A DNA stretch of 15,300 nt from contig JBBKWG010000167.1 of NCBI GenBank assembly GCA_037968835.1, positions 1 to 15,300 of the forward strand, written 5' to 3'. This DNA is from JBBKWG01 sp037968835 (GTDB lineage: Bacteria > Pseudomonadota > Alphaproteobacteria > Rhodobacterales > Rhodobacteraceae). The notes below the pieces were generated by a model. The model did not search any database, was not told where the DNA came from, and saw nothing but the letters and a program-made list of their open reading frames with translations. Positions within the stretch are counted from its first letter, which is position 1, and each line of letters starts with the position of its first letter. Positions 7,980-14,245 of this stretch are shown here, one piece after another. A program made the translations under genes and the position numbers.

Positions 7980-8030
7980 CCAAAAGTGGCATTACATCTA
8001 TATTGCTGAAGCCGCGGAGGATTTCTGAGC

Positions 8031-8807
8031 ATGGCGCGCCCAGTTGTCGGCATTATCGGAAACATGCACCTCATCAACGATGAGTATCCGACCCATGCCG
8101 GTGGCCGGATGAACAGTCAGGCGGTTCGCGAAGTGGCCGAGGCGTTGCCACTGATTGTCCCTGCCGACCCGGATCTGGTCGATATCGAAGATTTGAAGGC
8201 GACCTGCGACGGCTTCTTGTTTACCGGCGGGCGACCCAATGTGCATCCCGAGGAGTATGGCGAAGACGAGACGGAGGCCCATGGCGCTTTTGACCGCGCC
8301 CGCGACCGGATTGCGCTGCCCCTCATCCGCGATTGCGTGAATTCGGGGCAGCCGTTCCTTGCGATTTGCCGGGGTTTTCAGGAAATGAACGTCGCGATGG
8401 GGGGAACGCTTTACCCCGAGATACGCGACCTGCCCGGGCGCATGAACCATCGAATGCCACCCGACGGGACCTTGGACGAGAAGTTCGAATTGCGCCACGA
8501 TGTGACCTTCACGAAAGGTGGCGTGTTTCATCGCATGATTGGTGAGCATGTCGTGCGCACCAACACGCTTCACGGTCAGGGGATCAAGAAGCAAGGTTGT
8601 CGGATTGTCATTGATGGTTGGGCCGATGACGGAACGCCAGAAGCGATCTATGTCGACGATGCGCCAGGATTCGCGCTTGGTGTGCAATGGCACCCGGAGT
8701 ATCGCGCGGCCTGCGATCCGGTCTCGCGGCCGCTGTTCGCGGCTTTTGGCGCGGCCTGCGAGGCGTGGCGAAATGGCGAACAGAGTGGGCGCTTGAAAAG
8801 CGCGTGA
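8031..8807 (+). CDS. Gamma-glutamyl-GABA hydrolase family protein (class I glutamine amidotransferase-like, peptidase C26)
   Basis: A 258-residue cytoplasmic hydrolase with the class I glutamine amidotransferase fold, of the PuuD/peptidase C26 type that cleaves gamma-glutamyl amide bonds. The oxyanion region FTGGRPNVHPEEYG (residues 65-78), nucleophile Cys113 in AICRGFQEMN and the His221/Glu223 pair in GVQWHPEY form a complete triad. NTLHGQGI near 178-185 fits the substrate-side loop (usually SxHHQ/N-S-x-HQ) but is a variant. GGAGG at 8015-8019 lies about 11 bases before the ATG. The neighbour downstream is a sugar isomerase rather than putrescine genes (puuA, puuB, puuC are absent), so the natural substrate may not be gamma-glutamyl-GABA; no puuD symbol is given for this reason. 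Confidence 0.9.
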   Translation: MARPVVGIIGNMHLINDEYPTHAGGRMNSQAVREVAEALPLIVPADPDLVDIEDLKATCDGFLFTGGRPNVHPEEYGEDETEAHGAFDRARDRIALPLIRDCVNSGQPFLAICRGFQEMNVAMGGTLYPEIRDLPGRMNHRMPPDGTLDEKFELRHDVTFTKGGVFHRMIGEHVVRTNTLHGQGIKKQGCRIVIDGWADDGTPEAIYVDDAPGFALGVQWHPEYRAACDPVSRPLFAAFGAACEAWRNGEQSGRLKSA

Positions 8808-8908
8808 CTTTCGGGCCATTTGGTTTTCGATTTCGTCTTCCGGATTGAGGAGTGGTTCTCTTCTCCACCGCTTTGGGGCGAAAACGCGCAATCTAAGGAG
8901 AGTCCGAC

Positions 8909-9595
8909 ATGAAACGGTCCCGTATCAATGAAGTAATGGCCGCCGCAGACGACATGATCCGGACGTATGGATTTGTCCTTCCGCCGTTTGCCTATTGGAC
9001 TCCCGAAGAATTTCAGGCGCGCACCGATGCGCGTCGCATTGTGGATGCCCGCATGGGATGGGACATCACGGATTATGGGCAGGGCGATTTCGACAAGCTG
9101 GGCCTGTTCCTGTTCACACTCAGGAACGGAATTCTTGCCGATCTGGAGCGCGGTCGGGGCATGGTCTATGCCGAGAAACTTCTGATCAGCCGTGAGGATC
9201 AAATCAGTCCGATGCACACCCATGTCATCAAATCCGAGGACATCATAAATCGCGGCGGCGCGACCATGGCAATCGAGTTATTCGGATCGGATTCAGACGG
9301 CAATTTTGCCGACGATCAGGGTGGCATTGTCATCTGTGACGGGATCGAACGGCCGTTTCAACCCGGCGAGGTCCTGAAGTTCGCTCCGGGCGAAAGCGTG
9401 ACGCTGATGCCCGGTGACTGGCACGCGTTCTGGGGTGAGGGCGGAGACGTCCTGATCGGAGAAGTCTCGACGGTGAATGACGACACGACCGACAACATCT
9501 TCCGCGAGCCGATTGGACGATTTGCCGAGATCGAGGAAGACGTTGCGCCATTGCACCTTCTGGTCAGCGACTACGACGCTTGGCTTAAAGACTGA
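8909..9595 (+). CDS. D-lyxose/D-mannose-type sugar isomerase (cupin fold)
   Basis: A 228-residue cupin-fold enzyme of the D-lyxose isomerase family, which interconverts D-lyxose and D-xylulose, often also D-mannose and D-fructose, with a divalent metal. The seen support is overall layout (N-terminal helices, then RMGWDITDYGQGDFDKLGL), the metal site PMHTHVIKSEDI with His103, His105 and Glu110, and the fourth ligand candidate His172 in GDWHAFWGEGG, preceded by the cupin turn GESVTLMPG. Lys108 lies in the same loop and may take part in catalysis. AAGGAGAG just upstream gives a strong ribosome binding site. It is 101 bases after the amidohydrolase on the same strand and probably in one unit. Its end overlaps the end of the convergent Hint gene by 11 bases. 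No sugar transporter or kinase is in view. Confidence 0.9.
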   Translation: MKRSRINEVMAAADDMIRTYGFVLPPFAYWTPEEFQARTDARRIVDARMGWDITDYGQGDFDKLGLFLFTLRNGILADLERGRGMVYAEKLLISREDQISPMHTHVIKSEDIINRGGATMAIELFGSDSDGNFADDQGGIVICDGIERPFQPGEVLKFAPGESVTLMPGDWHAFWGEGGDVLIGEVSTVNDDTTDNIFREPIGRFAEIEEDVAPLHLLVSDYDAWLKD

Positions 9596-10241
9596 TCCGC
9601 TGCTCGGCCATTAACGAACTCACATGCGGGCGCGCTACGGGGCCGTAAGCCGAAGGATCGGCGCGCAGCGCGGGAAACGCGCAGAAAAAATCCTGACGGG
9701 CCGGTTCGAGCAGACCGTCGAGCCCGAAGGCCGCCGGATGAAAGCTCTCGCTCGGTGCGCCATTCGCGAACACGACCTGATGGCGGTCGAACATCAGGTG
9801 CACGTAAGTGACCATGCCGCCGTAAGCGATGCATGCAATCTGGTCATCAACCAGTCGCGACGCGGGAGCGAGGACCGCGTCTGTTGCGAACAATTTGCGG
9901 GCGAGCGTTCGTTCGCACAGCATCCGATGTTCGGGTGATACGAACAGGTCGCTGTGATTTCCCATCGCTTTCGCGAGGATACGCACCGGTGCCAGCGCGC
10001 CGGTTGCGCGGACCGTCCTGCAGCCAATCCAGCGAAGCGGCTGGGGTCCATTGTCGAGCGTTGCAACGTGATCGCCGACCGACAGACGCTCAATCGGGCG
10101 CTCGCCGCCGCCGGTTGCAATAAGTGTGCCTGCTGCGAAGCAGATGACCGGGACGGAACTGTCTGTCCGAGGCGCAAATGCCGCGTCAGGCAATTCGCAT
10201 TCCGGATGTCCGGCGCTGTTGTTCGCCCTTGTCACATGCAC
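9585..10241 (-). CDS. Stand-alone Hint-domain (Hedgehog/intein-type) protein
   Basis: A 218-residue protein made almost wholly of a Hint_2-like domain. It opens with CFAAGTLIATGGGERPIERL at residues 34-53, then VGDHVATLDNGPQPLRWIG, a later SPEHRML around 101-107, and the closing VHLMFDRHQVVFANG then ESFHP around 146-167. Cys34 sits where the self-splicing or self-cleaving nucleophile lies in Hint domains. Only 33 residues precede it, with no secretion signal or toxin or adhesin module, and no clear C-terminal HN splice motif is seen. Such Hint_2 proteins are common in Rhodobacterales and their role is mostly unknown. An AGGT lies shortly before the ATG, a weak site. The 140 bases upstream (10242-10381) hold no gene; I see only a small GCATATGC palindrome and no firm promoter. 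Confidence 0.85.
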   Translation of the reverse strand: MHVTRANNSAGHPECELPDAAFAPRTDSSVPVICFAAGTLIATGGGERPIERLSVGDHVATLDNGPQPLRWIGCRTVRATGALAPVRILAKAMGNHSDLFVSPEHRMLCERTLARKLFATDAVLAPASRLVDDQIACIAYGGMVTYVHLMFDRHQVVFANGAPSESFHPAAFGLDGLLEPARQDFFCAFPALRADPSAYGPVARPHVSSLMAEQRISL

Positions 10242-10381
10242 ACCTGCAATGGTGGGGGCGCAATCAAACGTCCCCGGTTCATCCCCAATTCGGCCGAGCT
10301 ATTGGCTCGCCTCGATTCGCAGGGAAATTTTCGCATATGCTTATTAGTGCACGCAATAGATATGATGTGAGGCGGGAACGA

Positions 10382-10864
10382 CTACCAAATGTTGTGGTTG
10401 TGCCAGACCATCTTGAATCGCGTCAAAGGCACTCCTGAGCGCGAAACCTTCTCTTCGGCCACCGATTCCCATTCGCGGCGTTCGAGAAATCTGCGGGCAA
10501 GGTGACTGGCGTCGCTCGTTAGCTGATCAAGATTTCGCGCTCGCGCCTCGTTCATGAGCGCGTCGTAAAGCGAGGTTGCTGCGCCCGCGCCGCGCGCACG
10601 GGAGACGACAAAGAAAAGGTCCAAGTGCCCATCGTCGCGCAGGGCAATCAATCCCGCCAGTCCGGCCGCATCCTCGGCAACCCAGGCGGTGCCGTCGATC
10701 AGCCGCGGCGTCCACCAGTCCTCAATGCTCGCGGACGGAACCCAGGCGCACCTCTGTTCTTCGGTATATTGCGAAGCAGCATCGACGCGGACAGAATTGA
10801 AATACACCCGATAACTTGGTTCTGCGTCCTCGGGTCGCCAGCGTCGAATCAGGAAAGAGGGCAT
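10382..10864 (-). CDS. GNAT family N-acetyltransferase
   Basis: A 160-residue cytoplasmic acyl-CoA N-acyltransferase. It begins with the usual strand and helix IRRWRPEDAEPSYRVYFNSV, and motif A is seen at about 80-103: HLDLFFV then the acetyl-CoA pyrophosphate loop RARGAGAA and the helix TSLYDAL. The C-terminal region has the GNAT helix ASHLARRFLERREW and a closing strand LTRFKMVW, close to YafP-type members, which lie next to varied genes. It starts 9 bases after the kynureninase stop on the same strand and is almost surely cotranscribed with it. The acceptor amine cannot be inferred; an aromatic amine or kynurenine-derived compound is one hypothesis from context alone. Confidence 0.9.
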   Translation of the reverse strand: MPSFLIRRWRPEDAEPSYRVYFNSVRVDAASQYTEEQRCAWVPSASIEDWWTPRLIDGTAWVAEDAAGLAGLIALRDDGHLDLFFVVSRARGAGAATSLYDALMNEARARNLDQLTSDASHLARRFLERREWESVAEEKVSRSGVPLTRFKMVWHNHNIW

Positions 10865-10873
10865 CGCACGAGA

Positions 10874-12067
10874 TCAGGTCACAGCGGAGCGCGTCAGATA
10901 GACGGGATCATCAAAAAGGCGCTTATCGATGATCTCGGCAAGGATTGCTGCGGCCCTGCGAATATCGTCCTCGCCAAGGTAAAGAGGCGTTATCCCGAAA
11001 CGCATGACATCCGGGGCGCGGAAATCGCCTATGACCCCGCGAGCGATCAATGCCTGCATCATCGCGTAACCGTCGGGCGAGCGGAACGACACCTGACTGC
11101 CACGCGCTGCGGGATCGCGTGGCGATGCGAGCGTGAGTCCGGGGCAATGAGCCTCGACTTCAGCGATGAAAAGCTCGCTCAGTTCGATGGACCTGGCGCG
11201 GACGTCCGCCATGTCAACGTCGTCCCAGACGTCCAGCGCGCTATCTAGGGCGGCAATCTGCAAGATCGCGGGCGTTCCGACGCGCATCCGGTCGATCCCT
11301 TTTCCAGCGCGATAGTTGATGTCGAACGCGAACGGCACTTCGTGACCCAGCCAGCCGGAAAGCGCAGGCCGCACGGTTTCGGCATGCTCGGGAGCCACAT
11401 AGATAAACGCGGGTCCACCGGGACCGGAGTTCAGGTATTTATACGTGCAGCCCACGGCGAAGTCCGCCCTACTGCCAGTGACGTCGACGGGCAAGGCGCC
11501 AGCGGAATGCGCCAGGTCCAATATTGCCAGTGCGCCGACATCGTGGGCCTTGGCAATTAGGGCCGGCATGTCGTGACGGCGGCCGGTGCGATAATCCACT
11601 TCGGTCAGCATCAGGCACGCCACGCTTTCGTCGATGGCGTTCGCGACGTCCTCGGGCGCGACTAGGCGCAACTCGTGGGCCTTGTCGAGCGACGCAATCA
11701 GCCCTTCGGCCATGTACAGATCGCTTGGGAAGTTGCCGGTATCGCCCAGAATGACCTTTCGATCCGGCCGCATTTCAAGCGCCGATGCCAGCGCCTGATA
11801 AACCTTGATCGACAGCGTGTCGCCGATGACCACGGTGCCTTCGGGCGCGCCGATCAGGTTGCCGATCCGGTCGCCCACGCGTCGCGGCATTTCCATCCAC
11901 TTTGCACGGTTCCACCCGGTGATCAGCATTTCGCCCCACTCATCACGCATCACCTTGTCCATACGATCCGGAACGGATTTGGGAAGCGGACCAAGCGAAT
12001 TGCCGTCCAGATAGATGATGCCCTCGGGGAGGTGGAAGAAACTGCGGGTTTTGTCGAAATCTGTCAT
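10874..12067 (-). CDS. kynU: Kynureninase
   Basis: PLP-dependent enzyme that splits L-kynurenine into anthranilate and L-alanine in tryptophan breakdown. Starting at ATG 12067 it has 397 residues, the usual size, and begins as the family does with a short lead into IIYLDGNSLGPLP. Other marks are ITGWNRAKW, GDTLSIKVYQAL (PLP phosphate loop), LTEVDYRTGRRHDM, LDLAHSAGALPVD (Asp that contacts the PLP ring nitrogen), and the Schiff-base lysine Lys210 in CTYKYLNSGPGG. RVGTPAILQIAAL and GDFRAPDVMRFGITPLY complete the C-terminal domain. The frame stays open to 12349 upstream, but those 94 residues are low in family likeness and overlap the divergent gene. No strong ribosome binding site precedes the start. 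No kynA or kynB is in view. Confidence 0.96.
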   Translation of the reverse strand: MTDFDKTRSFFHLPEGIIYLDGNSLGPLPKSVPDRMDKVMRDEWGEMLITGWNRAKWMEMPRRVGDRIGNLIGAPEGTVVIGDTLSIKVYQALASALEMRPDRKVILGDTGNFPSDLYMAEGLIASLDKAHELRLVAPEDVANAIDESVACLMLTEVDYRTGRRHDMPALIAKAHDVGALAILDLAHSAGALPVDVTGSRADFAVGCTYKYLNSGPGGPAFIYVAPEHAETVRPALSGWLGHEVPFAFDINYRAGKGIDRMRVGTPAILQIAALDSALDVWDDVDMADVRARSIELSELFIAEVEAHCPGLTLASPRDPAARGSQVSFRSPDGYAMMQALIARGVIGDFRAPDVMRFGITPLYLGEDDIRRAAAILAEIIDKRLFDDPVYLTRSAVT

Positions 12068-12078
12068 GGCTTTGCCAT
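12066..12078 (-). promoter_or_regulatory. kynU: Hairpin and mini-ORF at the kynureninase start
   Basis: ATGGC-TTT-GCCAT is a perfect 5-bp inverted repeat with a 3-base loop. On the minus strand the RNA reads AUGGCAAAGCCAUGAC, so the stem includes most of the kynU start codon. The upstream AUG opens a four-codon frame, MAKP-stop, whose UGA overlaps the kynU AUG as AUGA. Whether either feature acts in translation control is unproven. Confidence 0.35.
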
Positions 12079-12104
12079 AGCCGACGTGGATTGCGGACGC
12101 TAGT

Positions 12105-12545
12105 GTGAGGAACATGCGCACGATTGATTTACCGCCGGTCTGGCTCCTTGGTTTTCTCGTGTTTGCGTGGGCAATTCGCGTGCCCGCCTTCTGGGACGGA
12201 AGCCTGGTGTTCGGGATCGCCGTTTTGCTGCTTGCGGCTCTTTTGATGTCTGCGGCTTTCGTCGAATTCTCGCGTGCGCGCACGACAATCATCCCGCGCA
12301 AGGAGCCGAGCGCGCTTATCACGCGGGGCATCTTCCGTTTTACACGCAATCCGATCTATCTCGCGGATCTGCTCATCCTCGCTGGCTTTTCGGTCATTTG
12401 GGGCAGCGCGGTAGGACTGGGACTCGTTCCCGTCCTCACATGGCTTCTTCAGCGCCGATTCATCGTCGGCGAGGAAGAACGGTTGCGAAATGAATTCGGC
12501 GCACATTTCGAAAGCTATTCCACACAGACGCGACGCTGGCTTTAG
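12105..12545 (+). CDS. Isoprenylcysteine carboxyl methyltransferase-like membrane protein
   Basis: A 146-residue integral membrane protein of the isoprenylcysteine methyltransferase/phospholipid methyltransferase (ICMT/PEMT) superfamily. Hydrophobic segments lie at about 10-28, 33-53, and a pair around 86-116. The conserved C-terminal methyltransferase signature is clear: RFTRNPIYLADLL (residues 78-90, usual R-N/H-P-x-Y) and GEEERLRNEFGAHFESY ending in RRWL, which bind S-adenosylmethionine in the family. The methyl acceptor in bacteria is generally unknown. The start is either GTG 12105 (GGA 7-10 bases before) or ATG 12114 (AGGA only 2 bases before, too close); the longer form is given. It is divergent from kynU with only 37 bases between, so their promoters must overlap or lie within the neighbouring genes. 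Confidence 0.87.
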   Translation: MRNMRTIDLPPVWLLGFLVFAWAIRVPAFWDGSLVFGIAVLLLAALLMSAAFVEFSRARTTIIPRKEPSALITRGIFRFTRNPIYLADLLILAGFSVIWGSAVGLGLVPVLTWLLQRRFIVGEEERLRNEFGAHFESYSTQTRRWL

Positions 12546-12575
12546 GTTGTGCGCATCGTGCGCGGACTGATACGC

Positions 12576-12604
12576 TTGTGAAAGAAAATTGCGGCGGCTA
12601 GATA
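12576..12604 (+). promoter_or_regulatory. Candidate promoter for pntAB
   Basis: TTGTGA at 12576-12581 and TAGATA at 12599-12604 are separated by exactly 17 bases, a sigma-70-like layout with 4 of 6 and 3 of 6 consensus matches. They lie in the 109-base gap before pntA, about 50 bases before its ATG. A direct repeat GTGCGC lies just upstream (12549-12562). Confidence 0.35.
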
Positions 12605-12654
12605 TCGCAGCGTTCCGAACCACTTCGGACCAACTCGGAAAACGGGGGACAGCA

Positions 12655-14229
12655 ATGAAGATCGGCGCACCGAAAGAAACTGCGCAGGGCGAGGCGCGTG
12701 TTGCAATGACGCCCGCCAGTGCCAGCGACCTGCAGAAACTCGGCCATGAATGTGCAATCGAGTCCGGTGCCGGGCTTGCGGCCGGGTTCGCCGACAAGCT
12801 TTACCAAGACGCCGGTGTCAGTGTCGTCAGCGCGACCGACGATCTTTGGAAGCAATCCGATGTCGTTGTCAAAGTGCGCCCCCCGAACGACGACGAAGCC
12901 AAGTCGCTTGGCAAGGGGCAGACGCTGATCTCGTTTATCTATCCCACCTCGAACGAAGCGTTGCTGGACGCTGCGAAAAAGCAGGGCGCAACCGTTATCG
13001 CAATGGATATGGTTCCGCGGATCAGTCGCGCCCAGAAGATGGACGCGCTGTCGTCTATGGCGAACATCGCCGGCTACCGCGCTGTTATCGAAGCAGGAAA
13101 CAACTTCGGTCGCTTTTTCACTGGTCAGGTAACCGCCGCTGGCAAGGTGCCGCCCGCCAAGGTTCTGATCGTGGGTGCGGGTGTCGCGGGGCTGGCCGCC
13201 ATCGGCACCGCAACGTCGCTTGGCGCGATCACGTATGCCTTTGACGTGCGGCCCGAAGTGGCCGAGCAGATTGAATCGATGGGTGCCGAGTTCGTCTATC
13301 TCGATTTCGAGGAATCCGCGCAGGACGGCGCTGCAACGGGAGGCTACGCGGCCCCATCGTCGCCCGAATTCCGCGAGGCGCAACTGAAGAAGTTTCGCGA
13401 GATGGCGCCCGACATGGATATCGTCATCACCACGGCCCTGATCCCGAACCGCGATGCGCCCGTTCTGTGGACCAAGGACATGGTCGAGGCGATGAAGCCC
13501 GGCTCGGTCATCGTCGATCTGGCAGCCGAGCGTGGCGGAAACTGCGAATTGACCAAGCCCGACGAAAAATTCGTCACCGAGAATGGCGTCACCATCATCG
13601 GCTATACCGATTTCCCCAGCCGCATGGCGACACAATCCTCGCTGCTCTATTCGAACAACGTGCGCCACATGCTTTCCGATCTGACGCCCGGCAAGGACGG
13701 CAAGATCGTCCACAACATGGAAGACGACGTGATCCGCGGCGCGACCGTGACGCACGCGGGCGAAATCACGTATCCGCCCCCGCCGCCCAAGGTGCAGGCG
13801 ATCGCGGTCCAGCCGAAGAAGGACAAGACGAAGGAACTGACGGTCGACGAGAAGCGCGCCCAGGAACTTGTGGTATTCAAGTCCCAGACCAAAAGTCAGA
13901 TGCAATTGCTGATCGGCGGCGGCGCTTTGATGCTGCTGATCGGGGCGTTCGCTCCTGCCAGCTTCATGCAACATTTCATCGTTTTCGCGCTTGCCTGTTT
14001 CGTCGGCTTCCAGGTGATCTGGAACGTCAGCCACGCGCTGCATACGCCGCTGATGGCTGTCACCAACGCGATTTCTGGCATCATCATCGTCGGCGCGCTT
14101 TTGCAGATAGGGTCGGGCAACTGGCTGGTGGTTTTCCTGAGTTTCATCGCTGTGCTTATCGCGTCGATCAACATCGTTGGCGGATTTCTGGTGACTCGCC
14201 GGATGCTTGCCATGTTCCAGAAGTCGTAA
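12655..14229 (+). CDS. pntA: NAD(P) transhydrogenase alpha subunit (one-piece PntA)
   Basis: Alpha subunit of the inner-membrane proton-translocating transhydrogenase, which uses the proton gradient to drive NADPH formation from NADH. With the ATG at 12655 it has 524 residues; GGGGGAC precedes it, and the 22 upstream in-frame residues are unlike the family. Domain I (about 1-380) shows KIGAPKE...EARVAMTP, the NAD loop PRISRAQKMDALSSMANIAGYRAV (residues 121-144), the dinucleotide fold VGAGVAGLAAIG (173-184), and TALIPNRDAPVLW. A charged Pro/Lys-rich linker (VQPKKDKTKELT) leads to four membrane helices over about 420-520 with NVSHALHTPLMAVTNAISG, part of domain II. Many alphaproteobacteria split this gene into pntAA and pntAB; here it is fused as in E. 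coli. pntB follows 16 bases later. Confidence 0.97.
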   Translation: MKIGAPKETAQGEARVAMTPASASDLQKLGHECAIESGAGLAAGFADKLYQDAGVSVVSATDDLWKQSDVVVKVRPPNDDEAKSLGKGQTLISFIYPTSNEALLDAAKKQGATVIAMDMVPRISRAQKMDALSSMANIAGYRAVIEAGNNFGRFFTGQVTAAGKVPPAKVLIVGAGVAGLAAIGTATSLGAITYAFDVRPEVAEQIESMGAEFVYLDFEESAQDGAATGGYAAPSSPEFREAQLKKFREMAPDMDIVITTALIPNRDAPVLWTKDMVEAMKPGSVIVDLAAERGGNCELTKPDEKFVTENGVTIIGYTDFPSRMATQSSLLYSNNVRHMLSDLTPGKDGKIVHNMEDDVIRGATVTHAGEITYPPPPPKVQAIAVQPKKDKTKELTVDEKRAQELVVFKSQTKSQMQLLIGGGALMLLIGAFAPASFMQHFIVFALACFVGFQVIWNVSHALHTPLMAVTNAISGIIIVGALLQIGSGNWLVVFLSFIAVLIASINIVGGFLVTRRMLAMFQKS

Positions 14230-14245
14230 AGGGGGACCTCTAGAA

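Noticed and set aside
8830..8875. Possible hairpin between the amidohydrolase and the isomerase (GTGG ... CCAC)
   Set aside because: Only four base pairs form and no T-run follows; the two genes are more likely cotranscribed.
7998..8891. Minus-strand open frame of 297 codons opposite the amidohydrolase
   Set aside because: The plus-strand frame has the intact Cys-His-Glu triad; the opposite frame has no domain and no ribosome binding site.
12068..12349. N-terminal extension of kynureninase by 94 residues
   Set aside because: The extension overlaps the divergent methyltransferase-like gene, is Arg/Lys/Thr-rich and lacks family likeness; the ATG at 12067 gives the standard length.
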